A DNA stretch of 64,000 bases from CAWFMO01 sp963817065 (GCA_963817065.1 CAWFMO010000001.1:806001-870000); one strand, 5' to 3'; counted from the stretch's first letter, positions 49,269 through 58,187 are shown. Program-made: numbers and translations. Notes: generated by a model from the letters alone, not told the origin.

Positions 49269-49781
49269 GTGCACGCGGACAAGAGCCCCGAGGCGACGCG
49301 CCGCCGTGAGCTCGTCTGGCAGGACCCGATGCAGACGGCCTCGCTGGGGCTCGAGATGTCGGGGCCCGAGTACATCGGCGCGATCGTCGCCGGCGACGTC
49401 CCGCCGCCGCCGATCGCGGTGACGATGAACTTCGCTCCGGTCAGCTTCGAGGAGGGGCGGGCGACCTTCGAGGGCCAGCCGGGCGAGGAGCACTACAACC
49501 CGATCGGCGTCGTCCACGGCGGCTACGCCTCGACCCTGCTCGACTCGGCGATGGGCTGCGCGGTCCACACGACGCTCGCCAAGGGCGCCGCCTACACGAC
49601 GCTGACGATCGAGGTCAAGCTCGTGCGCCCGATCACCCGCGACACCGGCGTCGTCCGCGCCGAGGCCGAGGTCCTGCACCGCGGCCGCCGCCAGGCGACT
49701 GTCGAGGCGCGGCTGACCGACATCGAGACCGGCAAGCTGCTCGCCACGGGGACCTCCACCTGCATGATCATGGAGTCGTGA
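49269..49781 (+). CDS. PaaI-type thioesterase
   Basis: A hot-dog-fold acyl-CoA thioesterase: HYNPIGVVHGGYASTLLDSAMGCAVHTTL (active-site region with the conserved Gly-Gly and Asp), then YTTLTIEVKLVRPITRDTGVVRAEAEVLHRGRRQATVEARLTD. The GTG at 49269 is used; a TTG at 49242 would overlap the small gene's stop and is also possible. About 170 residues. It would release CoA from acyl-CoA intermediates. Cotranscription with the HxlR-controlled unit is likely. Confidence 0.85.
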   Translation: MHADKSPEATRRRELVWQDPMQTASLGLEMSGPEYIGAIVAGDVPPPPIAVTMNFAPVSFEEGRATFEGQPGEEHYNPIGVVHGGYASTLLDSAMGCAVHTTLAKGAAYTTLTIEVKLVRPITRDTGVVRAEAEVLHRGRRQATVEARLTDIETGKLLATGTSTCMIMES

Positions 49782-49866
49782 GGACCCGCACGCGCAGGAT
49801 CGGGCTCCGCTAGATTTTCGCGACCGGCCGCGGAACGGTCCGCGCCACCGAGCGAAAAGGGGAAGC

Positions 49867-51423
49867 ATGCAGGCAGGGAAGGCAGCGACGATCGCCGCGA
49901 TCGCGATGGGGGCGTTGGGACTCGCCGCGCAGCCTGCGGTCGCGGGCACGGTGACGAGCTCCGGGGACGCGGGGGCGAACACGCTCCGGGGCCAGATCGA
50001 CACGGCGTTGGACGGGGACACGATCACGATCGCCCCAAGCATCAATCCGGTCCTGAGCTCGGGCCAGATCCAGTTCGACAAGTCGCTGACGATCGAGGGG
50101 CAGGGCCCCGCCGCGACGACCGTCGACGCCAATCTCACGAGCCGGATCTTCGACCTGATCGGCGACGGCAACACGGTCACGATCAGGAACCTGACCCTTG
50201 CCGAGGGCCGGGCCCCGAATGGCATGGACAACATTGGGGGCGGTGGCGGCGCCGGCGGGAACGGGGGCGCGATCCAGAGCACCGCCGACTTCTTCACGCT
50301 TCAGAACGTCGTGATTCGCGACAGCCAGGCCGGGATCGGCGGAGGGGGGGACAGCGGCGGCTTCGGCGGCGATGGAGGAGGCCTCTTCCTGCTCGGAGAC
50401 GACGAGAGGACGCTCGACAACGTCGTCCTGCGCGGCAACATCGCAGGGAGCGGCGGCGTCGGAGCCGCCGGCAACGGCGGCTCCGGCGGTAACGGCGGTG
50501 GCATGGGCGGCAACTTCGTCTCCGGCGAGTTTTCGAACCTGACCGTCGTCGACAACCACGCGGGCGATGGCGGCTCCGGGACCCCCGACGGCGGCGACGG
50601 CGGCGACGGCGGCGGCCTCGCTCCCGGCGCGGGCGGAGGGGCGGTCGTCAACTCAACCTTCGCCGAGAACAGCTCGGGCGACGGCGGAACCGCGTTCGGC
50701 GGCGCCGGCGGCGACGCCGGCGGCGGCAGCGCCATCTACGTCACCGGGTTCGTGCTGATGGAGAACATCACGGTGACCGGCAACCGCGTCGGCCAGCTCG
50801 GGATCGGTGGCGGCGGAACCTCCACCGGTGCCGCGATCGGAGCGACGGGGGCCTCGGACTACGACCTCCTCAACGCCACGATCGCCGACAACACGGCCCC
50901 GGCGGGAATCCCGGTCGCCTATCACCTGACGGGGGCCGCGGAAACGATCCACCGCACCCTCCTTGTCGACAACGTCGCCGGCGGCGCGACGGTCAACAAC
51001 TGCCCACCGGGGACACCCTCCGGCGAGAGCTTCAACCTTGCTTTCCCCGCCGACGCGGACTGCCCCGAGAACAGTCTCGGGAACCCGCTGCTGGGCGGCC
51101 TCGCGTCCAACGGTGGCCCGACCCAGACGATGGCCCTGCCGCCCGGCAGCGCTGCGATCGACCGGATTCCGGTCGGCGAGTGCGGTGGCGTTCACATTGC
51201 GAACGTCGACCAGCGCGGGGTCGCGCGCCCGATCGGCCCGGCCTGCGACATCGGCGCCTTCGAGGGCCCCTCCCCGGCCGGCGGGAGCGTGGTGACCCCC
51301 CTCACCCCGCCCGAAACGCCCCCGCGCCCCAAGTGCCGCAAGAAGAAGAAGAAGGGCAAGAGCGCCGTCGCGGCGGCCCAGGGCAAGAAGAAGAAGAAAT
51401 GCAAGAAGAGGAAGAAGCGCTGA
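49867..51423 (+). CDS. Secreted Gly-rich beta-helix protein with choice-of-anchor-Q-like end and Lys/Cys tail
   Basis: An ATG preceded by AAGGGGAAG opens a signal peptide (AATIAAIAMGALGLAAQPAVAG). Beta-helix turns (TIEGQGPAATTVDANLTSRIFDLIGDGNTVTIRNLTL) are followed by Gly-rich repeats (GGGGAGGNGGA, DGGDGGDGGGL). Near the end is ANVDQRGVARPIGPACDIGAFEG, then a Pro-rich linker and a tail split in two Lys-rich blocks (CRKKKKKGKSAV ... GKKKKKCKKRKKR) with Cys 21 residues apart. It is homologous in design to the proteins at 1533 and 37985. Function unknown. Confidence 0.85.
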   Translation: MQAGKAATIAAIAMGALGLAAQPAVAGTVTSSGDAGANTLRGQIDTALDGDTITIAPSINPVLSSGQIQFDKSLTIEGQGPAATTVDANLTSRIFDLIGDGNTVTIRNLTLAEGRAPNGMDNIGGGGGAGGNGGAIQSTADFFTLQNVVIRDSQAGIGGGGDSGGFGGDGGGLFLLGDDERTLDNVVLRGNIAGSGGVGAAGNGGSGGNGGGMGGNFVSGEFSNLTVVDNHAGDGGSGTPDGGDGGDGGGLAPGAGGGAVVNSTFAENSSGDGGTAFGGAGGDAGGGSAIYVTGFVLMENITVTGNRVGQLGIGGGGTSTGAAIGATGASDYDLLNATIADNTAPAGIPVAYHLTGAAETIHRTLLVDNVAGGATVNNCPPGTPSGESFNLAFPADADCPENSLGNPLLGGLASNGGPTQTMALPPGSAAIDRIPVGECGGVHIANVDQRGVARPIGPACDIGAFEGPSPAGGSVVTPLTPPETPPRPKCRKKKKKGKSAVAAAQGKKKKKCKKRKKR

Positions 51424-51433
51424 TCATCCGGGT

Positions 51434-51838
51434 GTGAAGGTTCGCCTGGGCCGAATGGTCGATGACGGAGTGGCGCCGAGCATCTTCGGCCTGCTCGAGC
51501 GCGGGATAGAGAAGCGGCCCGAGGTCGCGGCTCAGCTCCGCGGCCGGGTCGTCTTCCGCTTCGCGGAGGAGTTCTCGCCGCTGCGGATCGCGTTCAAGCC
51601 GAGGACGGTCGTGCTCGAGGACGGCGACCTGCGCAAGCCCGACCTCGTGATCGCCGGAAGCCTCCCGGACATCGTCCACCTGCTCACGGTGCCGACACTG
51701 GGCGGGCGGCTCGGCGGCCTGCCGAACCCGACCAAGCCGCGGGGCCGGGAGGCGCTCGCCCGCGTCGCCAGCGGCCGGGTCAAGATCGACGGCGACACCG
51801 GCTTCGGACTCAAGCTGCTGCAGCTGCTGGCGCTCTAG
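51434..51838 (+). CDS. SCP2-like sterol/lipid-binding domain protein
   Basis: A GTG start gives a 134-residue protein that looks like a single SCP-2 domain: FGLLERGIEKRPEVAAQLRGRVVFRFAEEFSPLRIAFKPRTVVLEDGDLRKPDLVIAGSLPDIVHLLTVP, ending GRVKIDGDTGFGLKLLQLL. No signal peptide. It may bind or carry a lipid or acyl chain. It directly follows the secreted protein but probably has nothing to do with it functionally. Confidence 0.7.
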   Translation: MKVRLGRMVDDGVAPSIFGLLERGIEKRPEVAAQLRGRVVFRFAEEFSPLRIAFKPRTVVLEDGDLRKPDLVIAGSLPDIVHLLTVPTLGGRLGGLPNPTKPRGREALARVASGRVKIDGDTGFGLKLLQLLAL

Positions 51839-51842
51839 TTCT

Positions 51843-52762
51843 TCAGGCCGGCGCTCGGCGCCGCTTCTTCTTTTTCTTGACGCAGCGCTTCTTGCCCTTG
51901 CGCTTGACCTGCTTCTTGCCCTTTGGGCATTTCCGTTTCGCAGACGGCGCGACTCCGCCGCCGGCGACGATCGCGTCGCCTCCGATGCAGTCTTCGTCGA
52001 TCCCGTTTCCCGGGACGTCGAATCCTCCGGGTTTGGCGGCGGCGTTGGTGTCGTTGCAGTCCACCGGGGTCAGAACGGTGTCCCCGTCGCGATCGACGCT
52101 GATGTCCTCGATCGTGACCTGCTGGCCGGATCCGCTGCCGCCATGGCGGACCTCGAGGGCGCCGACCTGCTGAAGTCGGCGGGACCGTTTGCTCCGCTCT
52201 GCGCAAAGCCCGAGACCGGGAGCGTATAGGTGGCCGGGGGCGCGGCCATCGGCAGAACCACGGAACCGAACGACGAATGCATGTCGTCGTCGGTATATGC
52301 GATGACGGAGATGCTGGTCCCGAGGGAAGCGTCGGCGCGGATCACGAACGCGGGGGCGGGCCCGCTGATGTCGAGTCCCAGCGTCGAGTAGGTGGTTCCC
52401 GCGGCGTTTCCGTCATAGAACAGCGTGCCGTAGGAACCGCCTCCGGGAGCGTTCGCCGTGAACCGGATCGCGCCCGGGACCACGCCGTTGTTCCATTCCC
52501 CGTACATCGAGGACCCAGGCCCATTTGTCGCGCCCAGGTCGACGCGAACATCCCGGACGCCGCCAACCGTGTTCGCGGCCGAGAGCGGGCTATCGGTCAC
52601 CGCCGCATTGTTAGGGCTCGGTGCGGGCGCGTTGATCGTGCCCGTCCCGTCGCTGAAGTCGTCGATCGTCACGGCGTTGGCCGCGGCCGGCGCGAGTACG
52701 AGCGCGGCGGCCGAAGCGACCAGCGCGCAACAGATGCGTGAGCTTCCCTGCTTGGTACTCAT
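51843..52762 (-). pseudogene. Secreted protein with MopE-like metal-binding motif and Lys/Cys tail, frame disrupted near 52175
   Basis: ATG 52762 has GGGAGG upstream and opens a signal peptide (ICCALVASAAALVLAPAAANA). A beta-sandwich domain follows (VRVDLGATNGPGSSMYGEWNNGVVPGAIRFTANAPGGG). Just after SGANGPADFS (~52175) the frame shifts by one. The other frame continues GALEVRHGGSGSGQQVTIEDISVDRDGD, a DCNDTNAAAKPGGFDVPGNGIDEDC segment of the MopE/Ca-or-Cu-binding type, and the tail CPKGKKQVKRKGKKRC. One base corrects the gene. It is probably intact in a relative. Confidence 0.75.
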
Positions 52763-52782
52763 GAGTCCCTCCCTGCGGTTGG

Positions 52783-54225
52783 CTATGACCGCGAATGTAC
52801 CTGGGCGAGCTCGACCAGGAGCCGGACCCCGAAACCGGTCGCGCCCTTGCCGACGTACTCGCGGCCCTGGTCCCAGGCGGTGCCCGCGATGTCGAGGTGC
52901 GCCCAGGGCACCTCGTCGACGAACTCCTCGAGGAACGAGCCCGCGTAGATCGTCCCCGCCTTGCGCTTCTCGGAGGCGTTGGTGAGGTCGGCGACCTCGC
53001 CCTTGGTGATCTCCTTGTACTCGTCGTGGAGCGGCAGCCTCCAGAGCAGCTCGCCGGTCTCCTCGCCGGCTTCTCGTACGGTCTCGGCCCACCCGTCGTC
53101 GTTGGAGATCAGCGCCGCGTAGGTCGAGCCGAGCGCGACGAGCACCGCCCCGGTCAGCGTCGCGAGATCGACGATCCGCTCGGCGCCGTTCTCGACCGAG
53201 TAGGCGAGTGCGTCGGCGAGGATCAGCCGCCCCTCGGCGTCGGTGTTGTTGACCTCGACCGTCTTGCCGTTGAGCTGGGTGATGATGTCGCCGGGCTTGA
53301 TCGCGTGCCCGCTGGGCATGTTCTCGGTCGAGGGGATGACCGCGATCAGGTCGATGGCGATGTCGAGCTCGGCGATCGCGCCGACCGCCTCGAGCACCGC
53401 GGCGCCGCCCGACATGTCCATCTTCATCTCCTGCATCCCGCCCGAGGGCTTGATCGAGATCCCGCCGGTGTCGAAGGTGACCGCCTTGCCGACGAGCCCG
53501 AGCTTCTTGCCCTCGCCGCCTCCCGCGTAGCGGAGGACGATCAGCCGCGGCTCCTCGTCGGTTCCCTGCGAGACGGCGACGAGCCCGCCCATCTTCTTGG
53601 CGGCGATCTGCTTGCGGTCGAGGATCTCGACGCTGAGCTTCTCGTGGGCATCGGCGATCTCGCTCGCGCGCTCGGCGAGGTAGCTCGGGGTGGCGAGGTT
53701 CGAAGGCAGGTTCTGGAGCTCGCGGGCCCGGTTCGCGGCCTCGGCGGCGACGCGCGCCGTCTCGGCCGCCTCGGCGAGCGTCGACTCGCCGAGCAGCGTC
53801 AGCGCCTCGAGGTCGCTCTCGGGCTCGTCGTCATCGTCGTCCTTGGACTTGAAGCGGTCGAAGCGGTACGCGGCGAGGATCACTCCCTCGACCAGCGCCG
53901 CGGCGATCGCCTCGGGATCGCCCTCGTCGGGGATCGACCAGGCCAGCGACCCCGCCTTCTGGGCGCGCGCGACCTTGGCCGAGATCGCGCCGACCACCCG
54001 GGCGCGCTCGGCGTCCCAGTCCTCGCGTTTGCCGAGCCCGATCACCGCGACCCGCCCGGGGCTCTCGGGGCGCAGGATCTCGGTCTTCTTGAAGCCGCTC
54101 TTGGCGTCCTCGGCGCCCGGCGCGCTCGCGAGCTCGGGCGGCAGCTCGGAGCCGTCGAAGAGCCCGACCGCGATCAGGTCGGCGTCGAGCTCGGCGAGCG
54201 GCGTTTGGGCGACGGCGACGTCCAT
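52783..54225 (-). CDS. pepA: Leucyl aminopeptidase (M17)
   Basis: A cytosolic zinc aminopeptidase. The C-terminal catalytic part has VGKAVTFDTGGISIKPSGGMQEMKMDMSGGAAVLEAVGAIA (Lys and Asp metal ligands) and the signature NTDAEGRLILADAL. The N-terminal domain (~1-165) is the less conserved PepA type. The 480-residue length is normal. It would free N-terminal residues from peptides. Start ATG at 54225; it shares an upstream region with the divergent DJ-1-like gene. Confidence 0.95.
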   Translation of the reverse strand: MDVAVAQTPLAELDADLIAVGLFDGSELPPELASAPGAEDAKSGFKKTEILRPESPGRVAVIGLGKREDWDAERARVVGAISAKVARAQKAGSLAWSIPDEGDPEAIAAALVEGVILAAYRFDRFKSKDDDDDEPESDLEALTLLGESTLAEAAETARVAAEAANRARELQNLPSNLATPSYLAERASEIADAHEKLSVEILDRKQIAAKKMGGLVAVSQGTDEEPRLIVLRYAGGGEGKKLGLVGKAVTFDTGGISIKPSGGMQEMKMDMSGGAAVLEAVGAIAELDIAIDLIAVIPSTENMPSGHAIKPGDIITQLNGKTVEVNNTDAEGRLILADALAYSVENGAERIVDLATLTGAVLVALGSTYAALISNDDGWAETVREAGEETGELLWRLPLHDEYKEITKGEVADLTNASEKRKAGTIYAGSFLEEFVDEVPWAHLDIAGTAWDQGREYVGKGATGFGVRLLVELAQVHSRS

Positions 54226-54267
54226 CGGCGCGGAGCATAGTCACGCCGAGATCGCGCCCGAACCTCG

Positions 54268-54933
54268 ATGTCGGAGATACTGGCGTCCATGCAAGTCGCC
54301 TTCCTGCTCTACCCGCGCTTCACCGCGCTCGACTGGGTCGGCCCGCACGAGGTCCTCAACGCGGTGCCCGACACCGACTGCGTCACCGTCGCCTCCCACC
54401 CAGGGCCGGTTGCGAACGAGGACGGCAACCTGGAGATGATCGCTTCGAAGTCGCTGGGCGAGGTCGATTCACCGGACATCCTCGTCATCCCGGGTGGCAT
54501 CGGGACGCGGGCCCTGCTCGAGGATGAGCAGCTCCTGGGCTGGATTCGCGGCGTGCACGAGACGAGCACCTGGACCACGTCGGTCTGCACCGGCTCATTG
54601 CTGCTCGCCGCCGCCGGCCTGCTCGACGGCGCGCCGGCGACGACCCACTGGCTCGTCCGCGACCTGCTCGCCGAACTGGGGGCCGAAGTCGTGCCCGATC
54701 GGGTCGTCGAGCACGGCAAGATCGTCACCGCGGCCGGGGTCTCCTCGGGAATCGACATGGCGCTGGGCCTGGTCCAGAAGATCTACGGCGACGCGGCCGC
54801 GCAGGCTGTGCAGCTCGCGATCGAATACGACCCCCAGCCTCAGTTCGACGCCGGGACGCCCGAGAAGGCTCCACCCGAGATCGTCGAGCTCGTTCGCGCG
54901 AGCCAGGCCGCCCAGGAGACCGCCGGCTCCTGA
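54268..54933 (+). CDS. DJ-1/PfpI family protein
   Basis: A class I glutamine amidotransferase-like fold. Motifs: AFLLYPRFTALDWVGPHEVL, DILVIPGGIGTRALLEDEQLLGWIRG and TSVCTGSLLLAAAGLLDGAPATTHW, with Cys in SVCTGS as candidate nucleophile and Asp/Glu partners. The sequence resembles isonitrile hydratase/ThiJ-like members more than chaperone-type PfpI. ATG at 54268 is used; ATG 54289 (MQVAFLLYPRF) is equally possible. Substrate unknown. Confidence 0.85.
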   Translation: MSEILASMQVAFLLYPRFTALDWVGPHEVLNAVPDTDCVTVASHPGPVANEDGNLEMIASKSLGEVDSPDILVIPGGIGTRALLEDEQLLGWIRGVHETSTWTTSVCTGSLLLAAAGLLDGAPATTHWLVRDLLAELGAEVVPDRVVEHGKIVTAAGVSSGIDMALGLVQKIYGDAAAQAVQLAIEYDPQPQFDAGTPEKAPPEIVELVRASQAAQETAGS

Positions 54934-55061
54934 CGGTAGGCTTCGTGCGAGGGGTCACGCAAGCGGGGCGGTGTGCTGCAGGTCACGGTGCCTGCGCTGC
55001 CGGCCGCATAGCTTTCTGACCGTCAAGAGCTTCAGGGGTCCACTACGAGGAGGTATGTGAA

Positions 55062-55682
55062 GTGAAAGGTCTCAACCGTCTGTCGATTCTCACCGCCGCG
55101 GCGCTCAGCATCGCCGTGATCGCCGCGCCGGTCAGCGCCAACGCCGGACCGAGCGCTTCGGCCAGCACGCTGACGCCGGCCAAGCCGGCCAAGTGCAAGA
55201 AGAAGAAGGGCCCGGCGAAGAAGAAGTGCCTGAAGAAGCTGAAGCAGGCGCAGCAGCAGCAGCAGGCGGCGGCCAATCCCGGCAACCAGGTCCTCGCCGG
55301 CTGCTTCGCGGCTGCGAAGTGCCGGCCGACGCTCAACCTCAACTGCTCCGATTGCTACACGGGGGGCGACGGCCTCCCGCATCACGCCTCCCAGACCGAG
55401 GTCCACATCTCCGGCAACCTTCTCTTCGGGGACGTGGCTGGTGTCCAGAACATGCCGCCAGGGGTCCCGATCAAGCTCACCTACGTGACGCTTCCCGGGC
55501 TCGTATACAACGTGGTGACCCTCTACACCGAGGCGAACGGGAACTTCCATCACTCCTACATCTCGGGCGGCAACTTCCTCTCCGAGTACCGCACCACCAT
55601 CGAGGCGGAGTTCGCCGGCAACGCGACCCATCTGAAGGAGATCGTGAAGCGCGAAATCGTGTTCGACAAGAAGGTGTCCTGA
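55062..55682 (+). CDS. Secreted protein with N-proximal Lys/Cys cluster
   Basis: A GTG start lies 8 nt after AGGAGG. A signal peptide (LTAAALSIAVIAAPVSANA) precedes a Thr/Pro-rich stretch, then KCKKKKGPAKKKCLKKLKQ and a Gln run. The remaining ~125 residues contain four Cys (GCFAAAKC, NCSDC) and a beta-rich domain (LTYVTLPGLVYNVVTLYTEANGNFHHSYISGGNFL). It is the second N-proximal example of the Lys/Cys module. Function unknown. Confidence 0.8.
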   Translation: MKGLNRLSILTAAALSIAVIAAPVSANAGPSASASTLTPAKPAKCKKKKGPAKKKCLKKLKQAQQQQQAAANPGNQVLAGCFAAAKCRPTLNLNCSDCYTGGDGLPHHASQTEVHISGNLLFGDVAGVQNMPPGVPIKLTYVTLPGLVYNVVTLYTEANGNFHHSYISGGNFLSEYRTTIEAEFAGNATHLKEIVKREIVFDKKVS

Positions 55683-55708
55683 GCACAGCTCGCCTGTACC
55701 GCTTGACC

Positions 55709-55732
55709 GACGGCCGCCTCCGGGCGGCCGTC
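55709..55732 (+). terminator. Terminator after the secreted protein gene
   Basis: GACGGCCGCC (55709-55718) pairs with GGCGGCCGTC (55723-55732) around TCCG, a perfect 10-bp stem placed 27 bases after the stop. It is followed by GTCGCTCTG without a T-run. Confidence 0.75.
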
Positions 55733-55757
55733 GTCGCTCTGTATGGTTCTGCGCCGC

Positions 55758-56954
55758 ATGGCCGGCAACGGAAACCGCAGCGTGATCCTCGGCACCGCCC
55801 GCACCCCGTTCGGCAAGATGGGCGGCGGGCTCGCTTCGCTCGACGCGACCGACCTCGGCGGGATCGCGATCAAGGAAGCGCTCGAGCGCTCCGGCGTCAA
55901 GCCCGACCAGGTCGAGGCGGTCTCCTACGGCCAGGTCCTGCAGGCCGGCCAGGGCCAAATCCCCTCGCGCCAGGCCCAGATCAAGGGCGGGATCCCGAAG
56001 GACGTCCCTTCGGAGACCGTGAACAAGGTCTGCGCCTCGGGCATGCGCTCGCTCGGGATCATGGACATGGCGATCCGCGCCGGCGACCTCGACGTCGCCA
56101 TCGCCGGCGGCATGGAGTCGATGAGCCAGGCCCCGTACCTGCTGCCGGGCGCGCGCTTCGGGTTCCGGATGGGCGACGTGACCGCGATCGACGCGATGAC
56201 CCACGACGGGCTCACCAACCCCTTCACCGACAAGCAGATGATCAACGAGGCGAGCGAGGTCTCGAACGAGCTCGAGATCACGCGCGCCGACATGGACCGC
56301 TTCGCCGAGCGCTCGCACAAGCTCGCCGCCGAGGCGACCGACGAAGGCCGGCTCGCCGAGGAGATCGTCACGGTGACCGTCAAGGGCCGCAAGGGCGACA
56401 CCGAGGTCGAGGCCGACGAGGCGATCCGCCCCGACACGACGCTCGAGACGCTCTCGAAGCTGAAGCCGATCGGCGGCGATGACGCGACCCACACCGCGGG
56501 CAACGCCCCGGGCGTCAACGACGGCGCCGGCGCGATCGTCGTCGCCTCGGAGGAATGGGCGAGCTCGAACGGCGCCACACCGATCGCGACCGTGCTTTCC
56601 TACGGCACCGTCGCCGACGACTTCCCCTACCTCGCGCGGACACCGGCGGGCGCCGCCAAGCAGGCGCTCGAGAAGATCGGCAAGACCCCAGCCGACGTCG
56701 ACCTCTGGGAGGTCAACGAGGCCTTCGCCTCGGTCGCGATCAACTCGCTGCGGATGCTCGAGGTCGACGAGGAGAACGTCAACGTGAACGGCGGCGCGAT
56801 CGCGCTCGGCCACCCGATCGGCGCTTCGGGCGCCCGCATCGTCGGGGCGTTGGTCCACGAGCTTCGCCGCCGCGGCGGCGGGATCGGCTGCGCCGCGATC
56901 TGCTCCGGCGGCGGACAGGGCGATGCAATCGTCCTCGAAGTCAACGGCTCCTAG
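55758..56954 (+). CDS. Acetyl-CoA C-acetyltransferase (thiolase)
   Basis: A degradative/biosynthetic thiolase. Active-site Cys in NKVCASGMRSLG, the His in NGGAIALGHPIGASGARI and the second Cys in CSGGGQGDAIVLE are all present, and the ~400-residue length is normal. It would cleave 3-ketoacyl-CoA or condense acetyl-CoA. ATG 55758 (MAGNGNRSVILGTARTPFGK) is chosen; an ATG 15 bases earlier is possible. It overlaps the HAD gene by 32 bases. Confidence 0.93.
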   Translation: MAGNGNRSVILGTARTPFGKMGGGLASLDATDLGGIAIKEALERSGVKPDQVEAVSYGQVLQAGQGQIPSRQAQIKGGIPKDVPSETVNKVCASGMRSLGIMDMAIRAGDLDVAIAGGMESMSQAPYLLPGARFGFRMGDVTAIDAMTHDGLTNPFTDKQMINEASEVSNELEITRADMDRFAERSHKLAAEATDEGRLAEEIVTVTVKGRKGDTEVEADEAIRPDTTLETLSKLKPIGGDDATHTAGNAPGVNDGAGAIVVASEEWASSNGATPIATVLSYGTVADDFPYLARTPAGAAKQALEKIGKTPADVDLWEVNEAFASVAINSLRMLEVDEENVNVNGGAIALGHPIGASGARIVGALVHELRRRGGGIGCAAICSGGGQGDAIVLEVNGS

Positions 56955-57762
56955 CCTCACCCCGGTCCCCGAGGTCGAGGCCGGCCGCCCCGCGGCCTTC
57001 TTCGACCTCGACAAGACCCTGATGGCGGGGTCGAGCGCGATGCCGTTCGCTCGCGCCGCCGCCGCCCACGGGCTCGTCCGCCGCCGCCAGCTCGCCAAGT
57101 GGGGCAGGGATCACCTTCGCTACCGGCTGCGCGGCGCAACCGACGATGAGACCACAGCCGCGATCGAGGTCGCCAAGCAGATGATCGCCGGGGTTCCGGA
57201 GCGCGCGATCGAGCGGATGGTCCCCCAGATGCTCGCCGACGTCATGCCGCGCGTCTATCCGCAGATGATCGAGGAGATCCACGAGCACCAGGAGGCCGGC
57301 CGCCCGGTCTTCATCATCAGCGCCGCCGGCAGCGGGATCGTCGAGTCGATCTCGAACGCGCTCGGGATGGACGGCGGGATCGGGACCCGATACGAGGTCG
57401 GCCCCGACGGCGCCTTCACCGGCGAGCTCGACGGGCCGTTCGTCTACGGCGAGGGCAAGGTCAGGGCGATGGAGCGCGAGGCCGACGAGCACGGGCTCGA
57501 CCTCGCGACGTCCTGGGCCTACTCCGACTCGGCCTCCGACCTGCCGATGCTGCGCGCGGTCGGCAACGCGGTGGTCGTCAACCCGGACGCGGCCCTCCTC
57601 GGGGTCGCCAAGGCGGAGGGGTGGAGGGTGCTGAGGTTCGAGAAGCTCGGACGCCGGCTGGCGATCGTCGGCGCGACGGCGCTCGCGGCGGCCGTCGGGG
57701 GCGGCGCGAGGCTCGCGACCCGGCGCCGTGCCAGCCGCCGCAAGCTGCCCAAGCGCCGCTAG
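56923..57762 (+). CDS. HAD-IB family phosphatase (SerB-like)
   Basis: HAD motif I is FFDLDKTLMAG (Asp nucleophile), motif II is FIISAAGSG and motif III/IV is YGEGKVRAMEREADEHGLDL...AYSDSASDLPML. Residues ~85-130 form the cap. A C-terminal hydrophobic/basic tail (RLAIVGATALAAAVGGGARLATRRRASRRK) suggests membrane association, as in acyl-transferase-linked HAD-IB proteins. The substrate is unknown. Overlaps the thiolase 3' end and is convergent with the next gene. Confidence 0.85.
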   Translation: MQSSSKSTAPSLTPVPEVEAGRPAAFFDLDKTLMAGSSAMPFARAAAAHGLVRRRQLAKWGRDHLRYRLRGATDDETTAAIEVAKQMIAGVPERAIERMVPQMLADVMPRVYPQMIEEIHEHQEAGRPVFIISAAGSGIVESISNALGMDGGIGTRYEVGPDGAFTGELDGPFVYGEGKVRAMEREADEHGLDLATSWAYSDSASDLPMLRAVGNAVVVNPDAALLGVAKAEGWRVLRFEKLGRRLAIVGATALAAAVGGGARLATRRRASRRKLPKRR

Positions 57763-58187
57763 CCGAGGTCGCCGCGGGCTGAGTAGCGCCGCAGCAGCAC
57801 GACCGCGACCAAGGCCCAGACGACGACGATCGCGACCAGAGGCACGATGAATACGGCGACGCTGCCGCCGACGAACCCCGCCCTCGCGATCGCTGCGAGC
57901 CCGAGACCGGTGACGACCGCGCCGGTGATCGAGTAGCCGATCGCGACCCGCTTGCCGAAGCGCGACTCGGGGTCTTCGGCGCGCCAGCGGAGCTGCTGCC
58001 AGAGCGCCGCCGCGAACATCAGCCCGAAGAAGAGGGAGCCGCCTGCGACGAAAGCGATCAGGGTCGGCTTCGGGTCGGTGGGATCGTCGCTGAGCACTCC
58101 GGCGAGCACCATCGCCGCGACCCAGAGCGCGATTCCGATGACGCTGAATGCGGTCCAGCCGCGGCCCGGCTTCGGTGGTGGCTGCAT
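57759..58187 (-). CDS. Four-helix membrane protein of unknown function
   Basis: A 142-residue protein with four transmembrane helices: FSVIGIALWVAAMVLAGVLS, LIAFVAGGSLFFGLMFAAALW, YSITGAVVTGLGLAAIARAGF and VAVFIVPLVAIVVVWALVAVVLL. Its ATG is 44 bp from the divergent mutase gene. No family is recognised and no catalytic motif is visible. Confidence 0.75.
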   Translation of the reverse strand: MQPPPKPGRGWTAFSVIGIALWVAAMVLAGVLSDDPTDPKPTLIAFVAGGSLFFGLMFAAALWQQLRWRAEDPESRFGKRVAIGYSITGAVVTGLGLAAIARAGFVGGSVAVFIVPLVAIVVVWALVAVVLLRRYSARGDLG

